Source: an uncultured Lachnospiraceae bacterium
GTDB lineage: Bacteria; Bacillota; Clostridia; Lachnospirales; Lachnospiraceae
NCBI GenBank assembly: GCA_900551115.1
Contig: URUY01000021.1
Span: 3,649-67,648 of the forward strand
DNA: 64,000 nt
Direction: 5' to 3'
Part shown: positions 18,543 through 28,327 of the stretch, in pieces
How positions within the stretch are numbered: position 1 is the first letter of the stretch
Layout: the number at the start of each line of letters is the position of its first letter
Notes under the pieces: generated by a model
What the model was told of the DNA's origin: nothing
The model's database searches: none
The model's input: only the letters and a program-made list of their open reading frames with translations
Translations under genes and position numbers: made by a program

Positions 18543-19685
18543 TTACCAGATTCTATAATTTCCGCTCAAGGCAAGCAATGCAAAAAAGTAGAGACAGTTG
18601 TCATAATATCTTCTGTTCCCGGTGCGGAGAGGCGTCTCAAAAAACCGTTTCACCCAGCTTTCAGCAATCCCTCCCTCACAGGCAAGCGCACCCTGGGCAT
18701 TTGCTGCAAGCAGCCCTATGGGATGCAGTGCTTCTCCGGAAAGTTGCGTACCGTCTGTTTCATAGACGCCAAAGTACGCCGCATAAGCATCTCCGAAAAA
18801 GGCAAGCAGCCTTTCTGCCGCTTTTCTTTGTCCCACATCCGTATGAAACCATTCATAATCAAGTCCGATGTTTGCCACTGTACGGTAAGCATCGGAATAA
18901 AACCAGTCATGCCTGTCCTTTGTCCATGAAAGCGGACGGCGCATGGGGCTGCCGTCAAACTCAGCATATTCTGCGGAAAGCCCCGTTACCGGATGGCACG
19001 CTGCCACGAGATATTTTCTGCTCTCTGCTGCCGCCGTTTTCCAAAACTCTCTGTCTTTTTCATCTGCCCACAGGGCAAACAGCTCATAAAAATGCGGCAG
19101 ATGATAGGACGGGTCCGTAAAATCGCTTCCCGGCACAAACAGAATCTGATGGTTTTCAAGATTCCACATGGGCGTACCCGGTCTGCCGTTTTCACCCTTG
19201 TGCAGACACGCCTTTAAAATTTCCCGTGCTTCCCGGGAATAGCAAAAAATCCCTTCGCCGTCTCCCCATCTGTGGGATGCAAAAAACAGTGCCATGGCAA
19301 AATATTCCTCGCCGTCCGGAGCCGGTCCATAGGCATTCTTCGTACCGTCCAATGCACAGGACCATGCAAAATACCCCTCATTTTCTCCTTCATCCATCCA
19401 CATATAGGTCTTCGCCCATTTCCAGATACGGTCAAACTCTTCTTTTTTGTCAAGCTGTACACACAGCATCATACCATAGGACATGCCCTCTGTGCGAACA
19501 TCCAGATTGCCGGTATCCACAAGATATCCCATGTCCGCTCCCACCGGGTGATATATACGTTCTTCTTCACTGCCGTAGAAAAAGGTCAGAAAAACCGCCT
19601 CCAGCTTTCTTTCGACTGCCTCTTTGCTTATTCCGATTTCGGCAAAAACATTTCTGTATTCCTGTTTATATATAGAATTGTTCAT
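18543..19685 (-). CDS. GH8 reducing-end xylose-releasing exo-oligoxylanase (Rex type)
   Basis: The protein has 380 residues and no signal peptide. It has YHPVGADMGYLVDTGNLDVRT followed by EGMSYGMM, with the general-acid candidate Glu66. Further on are GYFAWSCALDGTKNAYGPAPDGEEYFAMALFFA and WFYSDAYRTVANIGLDYEW, with the base candidate Asp265. Size and motifs match the intracellular Rex subgroup of GH8, which removes xylose from the reducing end of xylo-oligosaccharides, rather than secreted GH8 cellulases or xylanases of similar fold. It is the first gene of the enzyme operon, and the promoter with the bipartite motif lies 45-110 bp upstream. Confidence 0.92.
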   Translation of the reverse strand: MNNSIYKQEYRNVFAEIGISKEAVERKLEAVFLTFFYGSEEERIYHPVGADMGYLVDTGNLDVRTEGMSYGMMLCVQLDKKEEFDRIWKWAKTYMWMDEGENEGYFAWSCALDGTKNAYGPAPDGEEYFAMALFFASHRWGDGEGIFCYSREAREILKACLHKGENGRPGTPMWNLENHQILFVPGSDFTDPSYHLPHFYELFALWADEKDREFWKTAAAESRKYLVAACHPVTGLSAEYAEFDGSPMRRPLSWTKDRHDWFYSDAYRTVANIGLDYEWFHTDVGQRKAAERLLAFFGDAYAAYFGVYETDGTQLSGEALHPIGLLAANAQGALACEGGIAESWVKRFFETPLRTGNRRYYDNCLYFFALLALSGNYRIW

Positions 19686-19728
19686 AAGCGGTTCTCCCCC
19701 TAAAACACTCTTCTCAGACTTTATCTTT

Positions 19729-19793
19729 ATTATAAAGTTCTTTCAAAAAACAGGCTTACCAAAGAATGTGAATTGCTGCTCAAATATTGCTAA
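19729..19793 (-). promoter_or_regulatory. Xylan enzyme operon promoter with bipartite motif
   Basis: The minus strand has TATAAT (19729-19734). TGGTAAGC (19754-19761) lies 19 bp upstream, and TTAGCAATATTTGA (19780-19793) lies 18 bp further up. These match the motif pair at 4908-4973 in sequence, order and spacing, making this a likely shared activator site. Confidence 0.65.
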
Positions 19794-19817
19794 TTTTACA
19801 GAAATGACAGAAAATGC

Positions 19818-19846
19818 AAAAAGAAGCGGTCCCCATTGACCGCTTC
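19818..19846 (-). terminator. Terminator of the chemoreceptor gene
   Basis: GAAGCGGTC and GACCGCTTC form a 9-bp perfect stem with a six-base loop. Five T follow on the minus strand, just after the chemoreceptor stop codon at 19860. Confidence 0.88.
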
Positions 19847-19859
19847 CTTTTCTTAATCA

Positions 19860-21971
19860 TTACACTGTAAAAGATGCAATTCCTGTTTTCAGCCCTTCCA
19901 TATTTTCATGCAGAGCGTCTGCCGTATTTCTGAGTTCTTCCACATGCTCCATCAGACCCTCTGAGGTAGAATTCACCACTGCTGCGGAGGCTGCCGTTTC
20001 CTCAATGACCGCCGATATACTCTCGATAGCCTGCAAGGCAGCTACCCTTTCCGTTTCCGCCATTTTAGTATTTCCGGTTATGCTTTCCATCAAGGTACGC
20101 AGCCTGCCCATATATTCCTGGACCGCACGGAAGGCCGCCTGTACATCTTCTACCGCGCCGGACTGCAGGGCCACCATTCTGCGGGATTCTTCCGCATGGG
20201 ATACGCTTGTCTGCGTACTCTTTCTGATACCCTCTACCGTTTTTCGGATATTACCGCTTGCTATGGCAGAACCTTCCGCAAGCTTTCTGATTTGTTCTGC
20301 CACCACGGCAAAGCCCCGTCCGCTTTCTCCTGCTCTTGCTGCCTCAATGGAAGCATTTAAGGAAAGGAGATTGGTCTCTCCCGAAAGCTGGTTGATAGTA
20401 TCCACAAAGGAGTCAATCTGCTCAAATTCTTTCTGCAAAAGCATAATGCTTTCCCCTACCCGGTCAGTAATATCAGCCGTTGCCTGCGCCCTTTCATCCA
20501 GAGCCTGTACGGTACTGATGCCCTCTATAAGCCGGCTGTCCGTCTGTTTGATGACCTGCTCAATTTCGCCGATACCACCGGTAATAAGCTGTATTTCTTC
20601 CGACAGCTTATCCGTTTTTTTCAGACATTCCTGTGCATTTTCCGCCTGTACCTCCATGCCCGCATGTATCTCACCGATAGCATTTGTAATATTTTCCGAA
20701 TACTCCTCTATAACACCGGATACCTTGGTTACCGCATCCGTGCTGCCCTGTACCAAAAGCGTAGAGGACGCCACCTCCTTTACCAAGCACCTGGTATTAA
20801 GCACCATATGGTTTAAGGACTGTCCCAATTCGGCAAATTCATCCCTGCCGCGCACCCTTACCTGTGCAAGCAGATTTCCTTCTGCTACCTTTCCCATATT
20901 CTTTGCTATGTGCTTCATATTCCGTCCCATGCGCCAGGACAACAATATGCCTGTCAATGCTGCTGCCGCACAGGCAAGCACCACCAGCAAAACGGTGATA
21001 TCTTTAATACGGTCCGCCTGCTTCATTACAACCGCTTCCGGCACCAGCCCGCAAATCATATAGGTACCGTCTTCACTTCTGCTGTATAAAAAATAACAGG
21101 TTCTGCCCTTGTATTCCGTAATACAGAAGCCGGACGGCTGCTCTGCCCAAAGGCTTTCCTTATAGCAGGGCAATTCGGTAAATATACTTTCCTGGGTTTG
21201 GGGTATACATTCCCTGCCGCTTCCTGTCACCATACCCACGATGCCCTCTTCTCCCAGATTAATACCGGCAAGAAGTGTTTCCACCGCGCTCTTTTTCATA
21301 TCTACAACTACATAGCCCGTCCTGCTTGCATTGGGACACAGGTAGGATAAAATCATATCCTCCGGTTTTAAGGAAAGCTGTTCGTCCACCATGGCATGGG
21401 AATCCACCCACATGGCGTCATTGCTGCCATACTCTGCCTTCACAGCATCAGCCAGCGCCTGATAAAAGCCGGGCAAATCGGTCTTGCTGTACTCTACCTT
21501 TGTAGTAAGCAGACTGACGTTCTCCTTGGATATGATATGGATATTATTGATAAAAGCATTGCTCACCTGACTGTTGAACATCATATCCCTGGCATCATTC
21601 ATAACCTCAGCCCGTTTCGCCGCATCGGCTTCCGCTCCATTTTCCTCATAGAGTCCAAGCAGGTATTTCCCTATATTTTCATCATTGGCATATTTGAAGG
21701 CTTCCGATTCAATAAACTCCATACCAAGCTCCACATATTTTACAGACATATTAAGGGTCTCTAATGTAGCCGTCTCATATTTTTCACGAAGTCCCTGTGC
21801 CGCGCTTTCATACGCCTTCATGCCTACCAGGATAACAAAAATAACCGGCACGCAAAAGCAAAGAAGTATCTGAATACCGATACCTATCTTTCCTTTTCTG
21901 CGCCCGGTTTTTTTCACATTTCTGTCAATTGCAGCTTTTTTCCCGCTTTTTCTCTGTTTTTCTTTTTTCAT
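19860..21971 (-). CDS. Methyl-accepting chemotaxis protein
   Basis: The protein has 703 residues. A basic cytoplasmic N-terminus leads to membrane span 1 (~32-52). The extracellular sensory domain (~55-320) looks like a Cache-type fold. Span 2 ([22 protein letters not shown]) follows, then HAMP and the long coiled-coil signalling domain, whose hairpin tip reads [20 protein letters not shown]. It passes ligand binding to CheA/CheW, so the organism is probably flagellated. It has its own promoter region (TATAAT at 22019-22024 on the minus strand, no clear -35) and its own terminator. Its position next to the xylan locus makes a plant-sugar ligand possible, but nothing in the sequence shows it. 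Confidence 0.93.
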   Translation of the reverse strand: MKKEKQRKSGKKAAIDRNVKKTGRRKGKIGIGIQILLCFCVPVIFVILVGMKAYESAAQGLREKYETATLETLNMSVKYVELGMEFIESEAFKYANDENIGKYLLGLYEENGAEADAAKRAEVMNDARDMMFNSQVSNAFINNIHIISKENVSLLTTKVEYSKTDLPGFYQALADAVKAEYGSNDAMWVDSHAMVDEQLSLKPEDMILSYLCPNASRTGYVVVDMKKSAVETLLAGINLGEEGIVGMVTGSGRECIPQTQESIFTELPCYKESLWAEQPSGFCITEYKGRTCYFLYSRSEDGTYMICGLVPEAVVMKQADRIKDITVLLVVLACAAAALTGILLSWRMGRNMKHIAKNMGKVAEGNLLAQVRVRGRDEFAELGQSLNHMVLNTRCLVKEVASSTLLVQGSTDAVTKVSGVIEEYSENITNAIGEIHAGMEVQAENAQECLKKTDKLSEEIQLITGGIGEIEQVIKQTDSRLIEGISTVQALDERAQATADITDRVGESIMLLQKEFEQIDSFVDTINQLSGETNLLSLNASIEAARAGESGRGFAVVAEQIRKLAEGSAIASGNIRKTVEGIRKSTQTSVSHAEESRRMVALQSGAVEDVQAAFRAVQEYMGRLRTLMESITGNTKMAETERVAALQAIESISAVIEETAASAAVVNSTSEGLMEHVEELRNTADALHENMEGLKTGIASFTV

Positions 21972-22117
21972 ATTATCCCCGCCTTCGCACCAAAAGAATT
22001 ATTCCCTGTCATATTTCCATTATATACCGCATATTGTGTCAGGTAACTGCAAAAACTATGGTGAAAAGCGTAATAATTAAAGATTTTGCTGCATAATATT
22101 CATACTATATCACAAAA

Positions 22118-23770
22118 CTATACCTGAAAACAGCTCCCTCCCACAAACTCCCTGCAAATGGAATTGTTGGGCAGGCTTTCACTGCTTACACCCAGAAAAT
22201 AATCTAAAAACTTAAGCAGTCTTTTTGCTTCGTAATACTCAGGCTCCCCCTTTTTTATTCCGAAAAGCAGAGGCTCTGCAAACTGCTTCAGTACTGCAAG
22301 CTCATAAATCAGTGCCGAGTTGAACATGGCATCCGCACTCTCCTGAAAAGGGAATATGTTTTCTTCCTCTCCTCTTCTGACTGACGGCCACATCTGAATG
22401 GTACGTCTGGCGTCTGCGCCCCTGGTTCTTGCATCGCGCACCATCCTTCTTAAAAGTCGTACGTCCGTAGTGGGAATCCGGTTATGCTCGTCAATATTTA
22501 AGCTGGTCAGCGCACTGATATATATTTTGTACTTACTCTCCTCCGGCAAAGCATAGGAGGTCTTGCCGTTTAAACCGTGAATCCCTTCTATTACCAGGAC
22601 ATCCTCTGCCCCCAATGTCAGTGTATTGCCCTTATACTCTCTCTTGCCGGTCTTAAAATTAAAGGAAGGCATCCGTACGGTCTTTCCCGAAAGCAACTCG
22701 CACATGTCTTTATTAAACTGCTCCACGTCAATAGCTTCAAGGCATTCAAAATTATAATCCCCGTTTTCATCTCTTGGCGTAAACTCCCTGTTTACAAAAT
22801 AATCATCCAGGCCAATGGGATGAGGGGTCATGCCCTGGGTACGGAGCTGTATGGACAGGCGGTGGGAAAAACTGGTCTTGCCGGAGGAGGAGGGCCCTGC
22901 AATCATAATAAATTTAACATCGCCCCGCCTTACGATTTCCTTTGCAATTTCTCCGATTTTCCTTTCCTGCTCCGCTTCCTGCACCAAAATCATATCGCTG
23001 ATGTTACCGGCACATATATGGTCGTTCAAGTCACCTACAGTTGAGATATTTACCTTTTTGCCCCATTTTTCCGCATCTGAAAGCGTTTCAAACAAAAGCT
23101 TGCCGGATGGCAGCTCTGGTACGACATGAGGAGCTTTTCGTCCCGGCAGCAACAGCATCATACCGTCCCTGTAAGGAACCAGGTCAAAATATTTTACATA
23201 TCCCGCATGGGGCAGCATATAACCGTAGTAGTAATCAAAATAACCGTCCATTTCATAGATATTTACAAAAGAGCTTCTCCGGTATTTAAACAGCTTTTCC
23301 TTGTCTTCCATCCCTTTTTCCCGAAACAGCTCCATGGCGTCATCCATAGAATAGGATTTCTTAAATAACGGCATTTTCTGTTCTGCCAGCGCCAGCATCC
23401 TGTTCTTAAATTTGTCTACAAGCTCTTTCGTAACAGTAAGGCTGCCGGTGCTGATATAACAGCCTTTTCCCACGGTAAATTCCACTCTGCAGTTTTGGGC
23501 GCATACAGCGCCTGCCACATCATATACGGCCTTCATAACCATCATGGTTGCCGTCCTTACATAGGTCTTGTTTCCCACGGCATCCTTTAATGTAAAAAAT
23601 TCCAACGTACCGCTTCTTACAGCCTTTTTAAACAGCTCCCTGATTTTGCCGTTTACCGCCACCACTGCAATCTGGTTATCATAGGCAGGCTGATATTCTG
23701 CCACGATTTCTTCATAAGTGATGCCGCTCTTATACTGTCTTTCTTTTCCTTCTATTGTAAGTGTAATCAT
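22118..23770 (-). CDS. Nucleoside (uridine) kinase family protein with N-terminal TGS/ThrRS-like domains
   Basis: The protein has 550 residues. Residues ~1-60 resemble a TGS domain (MITLTIEGKERQYKSGITYEEI). Residues ~65-250 resemble the second editing-like domain of threonyl-tRNA synthetase. Residues ~285-480 are a P-loop kinase with Walker A GPSSSGKTSFSHRLS, then HPIGLDDYFVNREFTPRDENG and VLVIEGIHGLN. This fused kinase is widespread in Clostridia and is annotated from homology as phosphorylating uridine or cytidine. The ATG at 23770 (GAGG nine bases upstream) is preferred over an in-frame start 18 codons earlier. It is the last gene of the dgt-dnaG-rpoD operon. Confidence 0.88.
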   Translation of the reverse strand: MITLTIEGKERQYKSGITYEEIVAEYQPAYDNQIAVVAVNGKIRELFKKAVRSGTLEFFTLKDAVGNKTYVRTATMMVMKAVYDVAGAVCAQNCRVEFTVGKGCYISTGSLTVTKELVDKFKNRMLALAEQKMPLFKKSYSMDDAMELFREKGMEDKEKLFKYRRSSFVNIYEMDGYFDYYYGYMLPHAGYVKYFDLVPYRDGMMLLLPGRKAPHVVPELPSGKLLFETLSDAEKWGKKVNISTVGDLNDHICAGNISDMILVQEAEQERKIGEIAKEIVRRGDVKFIMIAGPSSSGKTSFSHRLSIQLRTQGMTPHPIGLDDYFVNREFTPRDENGDYNFECLEAIDVEQFNKDMCELLSGKTVRMPSFNFKTGKREYKGNTLTLGAEDVLVIEGIHGLNGKTSYALPEESKYKIYISALTSLNIDEHNRIPTTDVRLLRRMVRDARTRGADARRTIQMWPSVRRGEEENIFPFQESADAMFNSALIYELAVLKQFAEPLLFGIKKGEPEYYEAKRLLKFLDYFLGVSSESLPNNSICREFVGGSCFQV

Positions 23771-23810
23771 TCCCCGATACCTCTTTTCTTTATGCCGCCG
23801 CAAACATCTT

Positions 23811-24593
23811 TTATATAACTGCAAACGGGCTTTTTTCTGCAGCTGTTTCTATTGTAAGCTCAGGCAGGTTTCTTGAAAAGTAATCCTGCATATAAGGTAC
23901 AAACAGCTTTTCCAGACCGTAATGCCCTGCATCTATAACCCCTATTCCCTGAGCCGTCAAGTCGATTCCCATATGATGATCGATATCTCCTGATATCAGC
24001 ACTTCTACGCCGGTCTGCACGGCACAGGACACCACGGATTTTGCCGAACCGGGGGAAATCGCTGCAATTTCCACTTTTTCATCAGGTTCCCCGTATACTC
24101 TCACAGCCGGAAGCCGGAATGCTTCCTTTACATATACCGCACACTCTCTGAGCGTCATCACTTCAGGGAGCCTGCCATACCTGCCGATGCCCTCCTTGGA
24201 GATTTCATCCTCATAGGTCACAGAAAGCACCTGTCTGTTTAAAAGTCCCAGACGGTCTGCCGCAGCATCCGCCATTCCCATTACGTCAAAATTGGTATGC
24301 ATGGCATAATAGCATATATCTGCCTGCAGCAGCCTGAGTACTCTCCTGCTGATAAAATTTTCCTCCGTAATGCTCTTTAACGGTGAAAAAATAAGAGGAT
24401 GGTGGGTCAGAAGCATATCTGCCTCCGCATCAATGGCTGCTTCGATTACCTCATCCGTAGCATCCACTGCGAGATAGACCTTTTTTATGCTCTTTGTGCT
24501 TCTGCCGGCTAAAAGCCCAACATTGTCCCAGCTTTCGGCAAAAGCCGCCGGAGCCAGTATTTCCAGTCTTTTCATTACCTCAAAACATTTCAC
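23811..24593 (-). CDS. Nif3-like dinuclear metal centre protein
   Basis: This 260-residue protein of the Nif3/YqfO (DUF34) family starts at GTG, seven bases after GGAGGGG and overlapping the trmK stop by 4 bp. Metal-site motifs are SWDNVGLLAG, LLTHHPLIFSPLKS, HTNFDVM and the C-terminal DAGHYGLEKLFVPYM. The family forms toroidal hexamers with two metals per subunit. It has been called GTP cyclohydrolase type 2 without firm proof. The nif3-trmK pair behind rpoD is a standard Firmicutes arrangement. It is shorter than B. subtilis YqfO, which carries an inserted PII-like domain that is absent here. Confidence 0.93.
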   Translation of the reverse strand: MKCFEVMKRLEILAPAAFAESWDNVGLLAGRSTKSIKKVYLAVDATDEVIEAAIDAEADMLLTHHPLIFSPLKSITEENFISRRVLRLLQADICYYAMHTNFDVMGMADAAADRLGLLNRQVLSVTYEDEISKEGIGRYGRLPEVMTLRECAVYVKEAFRLPAVRVYGEPDEKVEIAAISPGSAKSVVSCAVQTGVEVLISGDIDHHMGIDLTAQGIGVIDAGHYGLEKLFVPYMQDYFSRNLPELTIETAAEKSPFAVI

Positions 24594-25357
24594 AGCTCTG
24601 CCCCTCCTTCATAAAAGGCAAGACACCTTTCAATGTCTTTAAGCTCTTTTTTTATCTCCAAAAGGCGCGTATAAGCGCCGCATTCTGTCAATTCCCGAAG
24701 AATTTTTTCGTTTCTGTCCTGTAACAGCTTCAGATACTCCAGTAAAACCGGATGCCTTTGTTCTAAAAGCAGAGGACCGAAGCTGTCTGAAATCCGCTGT
24801 CTTTCCTTTTCGGATAAGCTTTCTGCACCACATCCTCCGCCCTGCACAGCTCTTGTATAAGCAGCATTTTCCCAAGCTTCCTTTGACGGTACCGCCTTTA
24901 TAACAGGATAAAACTTACCGTCTTCCTTTACCATATCCTCCTGCACAATCACAAGGCCGTGGGTACGCAGGTACTCTCTGAAAAAGGAAAGCTCCGACTG
25001 GGGCTGCAATATAAGTTCCTTCATCAGCAGGATTTTATCATACCCTTCAGAAAGTATTTTAACCATCAGGCGTCCGCCCATACCGGCGCAGACAAGTGCC
25101 TGCGCTTCTCCCGGCAAAAGGGTCCTGAGCCCGTCTGAAAGTCTGGTTTCTATGTATTGGGAAAGTCCATATGCTTCTATATGCTCTTTTGCCCTGCTAA
25201 GGGGGCCGGTTCTCACATCCATGGCATATACCCTGGGTGCATTTTTATGTTGGTAAAGATAAATAGATACAAAGCCATGGTCACATCCCACATCAGCAAC
25301 GCTCATGCCCTCTGTCACCATATCTGCTATGGTTTTTAATCGCTTTGATAACTCCAT
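24590..25357 (-). CDS. trmK: tRNA (adenine-22-N1)-methyltransferase
   Basis: The protein has 255 residues. It is a SAM-dependent class I methyltransferase with motif I VADVGCDHGFVSIYLYQ and the family signature ALVCAGMGGRLMVKIL. ILQPQSELSFFREYLRTHGL follows, then a C-terminal coiled-coil region rich in charged residues. TrmK methylates N1 of A22 in tRNA. It begins 8 bp after the rpoD stop codon and overlaps nif3 by 4 bp. Confidence 0.94.
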   Translation of the reverse strand: MELSKRLKTIADMVTEGMSVADVGCDHGFVSIYLYQHKNAPRVYAMDVRTGPLSRAKEHIEAYGLSQYIETRLSDGLRTLLPGEAQALVCAGMGGRLMVKILSEGYDKILLMKELILQPQSELSFFREYLRTHGLVIVQEDMVKEDGKFYPVIKAVPSKEAWENAAYTRAVQGGGCGAESLSEKERQRISDSFGPLLLEQRHPVLLEYLKLLQDRNEKILRELTECGAYTRLLEIKKELKDIERCLAFYEGGAEL

Positions 25358-25365
25358 GGCCTGTC

Positions 25366-26478
25366 CTAATCCAAATAATCCTTCAGCTTGCGGCTTCTGC
25401 TGGGGTGACGCAGCTTTCTCAGCGCCTTCGCCTCAATCTGGCGGATACGTTCACGGGTAACGTTAAATTCCTTTCCCACTTCTTCCAGGGTACGCGCCCT
25501 TCCGTCATCCAGTCCAAAACGCAGGCGCAGCACCTTCTGCTCCCTCTCTGTCAGCGTGCCAAGAACCTCTACAAGCTGCTCCTTTAACAGGGTAAAGGCT
25601 GCCGCATCCGCAGGAACAGGCACATTGTCGTCCTGAATAAAGTCGCCCAGATGGCTGTCTTCCTCTTCACCGATAGGTGTTTCCAAAGAAACCGGTTCCT
25701 GACTGATTTTTAAAATTTCGCGCACTCTGTCTACCGGCATATTCATTTCTGCCGCAATTTCTTCCGGTGACGGTTCTCTTCCCAGCTCCTGTAAAAGCTG
25801 ACGGCTCACACGTATCAGCTTGTTAATGGTTTCCACCATATGAACGGGAATACGAATCGTTCTTGCCTGGTCTGCAATAGCTCTCGTAATTGCCTGTCTG
25901 ATCCACCAGGTTGCATAAGTGGAAAACTTATAGCCCTTTCTGTAATCAAACTTTTCAACCGCTTTAATCAGTCCCAGGTTTCCTTCCTGAATCAGGTCAA
26001 GAAACAGCATGCCGCGTCCTACATAACGTTTGGCAATACTGACAACCAGTCTTAAGTTTGCTTCTGCCAGACGCTTTTTCGCTTCCTGGTCGCCAAGCTC
26101 CATCTTTTTTGCCAGCTCTATCTCTTCCTCTGCAGAAAGCAGCGGAACCTTACCGATTTCTTTTAAATACATTCTGACAGGGTCTTCAATGCTGATGCCG
26201 TCAGGTACGGAAAGGTCGATATTTTCTACATCTACCTCTTCCTCGTCTATGAGAATGATTTCCTCATCATCCACGTCATCCTCTTCCGTAATGCGCAAAA
26301 CATCCACATTACTCTGCTCCAGTGACTCCAAAATCTTATCAAACTGTTCCTCTTCAAGCGGCATATCACTAAAGAAATCACTGATTTCCTGATATTCCAG
26401 TACATTCTTTTTCTTCTTTGCAATGGCAAGGAGTTCTTTTATTTTCTCCTCAAACCTTGCCTGTGTGTTTTCGTCCAT
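25366..26478 (-). CDS. rpoD: RNA polymerase primary sigma factor
   Basis: The protein has 370 residues. Region 1.1 is acidic. Region 1.2 begins [11 protein letters not shown], and region 2 has [37 protein letters not shown] (the -10 recognition helix). Regions 3 and 4 end in the helix-turn-helix [20 protein letters not shown], which reads the -35 box. The ATG at 26478 has AAAGGATGGA 11 bases upstream. A longer open frame upstream lacks a ribosome site and reads through the leader. Placement after dnaG matches the macromolecular-synthesis operon. The consensus TTGACA/TATAAT promoters seen throughout this window fit it. Confidence 0.97.
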   Translation of the reverse strand: MDENTQARFEEKIKELLAIAKKKKNVLEYQEISDFFSDMPLEEEQFDKILESLEQSNVDVLRITEEDDVDDEEIILIDEEEVDVENIDLSVPDGISIEDPVRMYLKEIGKVPLLSAEEEIELAKKMELGDQEAKKRLAEANLRLVVSIAKRYVGRGMLFLDLIQEGNLGLIKAVEKFDYRKGYKFSTYATWWIRQAITRAIADQARTIRIPVHMVETINKLIRVSRQLLQELGREPSPEEIAAEMNMPVDRVREILKISQEPVSLETPIGEEEDSHLGDFIQDDNVPVPADAAAFTLLKEQLVEVLGTLTEREQKVLRLRFGLDDGRARTLEEVGKEFNVTRERIRQIEAKALRKLRHPSRSRKLKDYLD

Positions 26479-26518
26479 TTTGGGTTCCATCCTTTCAAAA
26501 CGTAATAGTAGTATAACC

Positions 26519-28291
26519 TTAATCCAGGGAAATATGCGTTTTTCCAAGTTCTTCCAATGCTTTCTTGCCCGCAATTACCTGATTCAGTGCATTTACATCA
26601 CTTCCCAGCTTTCCTGAGTAGTACTCATAGCTGTTCTTTTTGACAGCATATAAAATATCGTGGAAGGCTCTTTCTTTTTCCTGTTTCGTTTCCAATGCCT
26701 CCACCTTGGTATTAAACAATGCTGCTGCCTCACGCTGTTCTTCTTCATCTTCAAACATACTGACGATGCCTGCCGGATTGTAGCGGCCCGCTTCCATATC
26801 CGAAAACAGGCGCTCCGCCACCTTTTGATACAATTCCTCCGTAAAGTCGGACGGCGCTATATATTTGGAAATCTTTGGATAAAGAGCCGGGTAATCCGTA
26901 ATCCAGGTAAGCAGCATGCGCTGCACCCGCTTACCGTTTTCTTCCGGTGTATGTTTCCTTGAAAGCGCCTGCTTCGGACGTTCCAGGGGCTTTACCAGTC
27001 CGGTCTGTGCCGCAAAGGTGTTTACCAGCTTCCTCAGATTTTCAAAACCAATGTTATATTTTTCTGCAACTGCTTCGATATAGTTCTCTCTCTCTACCTC
27101 TATTTCAAAGCCACAGAGCTTTTTAGCTATTTCTTTGTGGAACTTCGTCTTGCTCTCAGGGTCCTTTTGGTCCACCTCTCTTGCCAGAATACGGATTTCA
27201 AACATAAAGCTGTTTTCCGCACTGTCAATCCGGTTCTGAAAGGCTTCCTTCCCTTCATTTTTGATAAACTCGTCCGGGTCCTTATAGGGCTTCATATCAA
27301 TAATTTTTCCGGTAAGACCGCTTTCCCGCAGGATACCGATAGCCCTAAGCGCCGCATTCACACCCGCACCGTCACTGTCATAGGCAAGCAGCACGTTCTC
27401 CGTGTACCGTTTTAACAAACTGGCCTGTCCCGTTGTAAAGGCCGTTCCCAGGGATGCCACAGCCTGTGTGAAGCCTGCCTGATGCATGGATATGACATCC
27501 ATATAACCCTCACACAGAATGATATTGCCCGCTCTTGCCGTCCGGGCAAAATTTAAGCCGTACAGATTCCTGCTCTTGTCAAATACCGGCGTTTCGGGAG
27601 AGTTTAAATACTTGGGAGTACCATCGCCCATTACCCTGCCGCCGAAACCGATAACACGATGGTTGATGTCCTGAATGGGAAACATCACCCTGTTCCAGAA
27701 TTTGTCATGGGAACCGGACCGTTCATCGAAGGTGGACAGTCCTGCCTCCTGCAAAAGTCTTTCATCAAAGCCCTTCTGCTTTAAATATCTGGTTAAATCG
27801 TCACTGGTCTTGTTGGCAAAACCCAGTCCGAATTTTTTCATGGTTTCTTCGCTTAGTTTTCTGTTACTTAAATATTTATAACCAAGTTCTCCCTGTTTGG
27901 CGCGAAGCTGATAATAAAAGTACTTTGCAGCCTCCTTATTTGCTTCCAAAAGCCTTGCCCTGTGCCCCTCTTTTTTCTTCATTTCCTCAGAATACTCTAC
28001 CTGAGGAAGATTGACTCCGGCACGCTCCGCTAACATCTTGATTGCTTCGCCAAAGGTATAATTTTCATAATTCATGACAAAAGTAAACACATTGCCCCCT
28101 GCACCGCATCCGAAGCAGTAATACATCTGTTTGCTGCCCGATACGGAAAAGGACGGGGATTTTTCATTGTGAAAGGGACAAAGCCCGAAATGGCTGGCGC
28201 CCTTCTTCTGCAGCTTCACATACCCCGATATCACATCCACTATGTCATTTTTCATTCTGACTTCTTCTACTAGTTCTTCTGGGTAATACAT
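26519..28291 (-). CDS. dnaG: DNA primase
   Basis: The protein has 590 residues. The N-terminal CHC2 zinc finger is [15 protein letters not shown] followed by [11 protein letters not shown]. The primase core contains the TOPRIM motif [17 protein letters not shown] with DSDGAG later. The C-terminal ~150 residues form the DnaB-interacting helical domain. It synthesises RNA primers at the replication fork. It lies 36 bp after dgt and 40 bp before rpoD. Confidence 0.96.
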   Translation of the reverse strand: MYYPEELVEEVRMKNDIVDVISGYVKLQKKGASHFGLCPFHNEKSPSFSVSGSKQMYYCFGCGAGGNVFTFVMNYENYTFGEAIKMLAERAGVNLPQVEYSEEMKKKEGHRARLLEANKEAAKYFYYQLRAKQGELGYKYLSNRKLSEETMKKFGLGFANKTSDDLTRYLKQKGFDERLLQEAGLSTFDERSGSHDKFWNRVMFPIQDINHRVIGFGGRVMGDGTPKYLNSPETPVFDKSRNLYGLNFARTARAGNIILCEGYMDVISMHQAGFTQAVASLGTAFTTGQASLLKRYTENVLLAYDSDGAGVNAALRAIGILRESGLTGKIIDMKPYKDPDEFIKNEGKEAFQNRIDSAENSFMFEIRILAREVDQKDPESKTKFHKEIAKKLCGFEIEVERENYIEAVAEKYNIGFENLRKLVNTFAAQTGLVKPLERPKQALSRKHTPEENGKRVQRMLLTWITDYPALYPKISKYIAPSDFTEELYQKVAERLFSDMEAGRYNPAGIVSMFEDEEEQREAAALFNTKVEALETKQEKERAFHDILYAVKKNSYEYYSGKLGSDVNALNQVIAGKKALEELGKTHISLD

Positions 28292-28327
28292 TATCTCTCA
28301 CTCTCTTTATTAACGCTGCTTCCCACG

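Noticed and set aside
20005..21063. 352-residue open frame on the plus strand opposite the chemoreceptor
   Set aside because: It is the exact antisense of the chemoreceptor signalling domain, rich in Ser and Cys, with no ribosome site and no recognisable domain.
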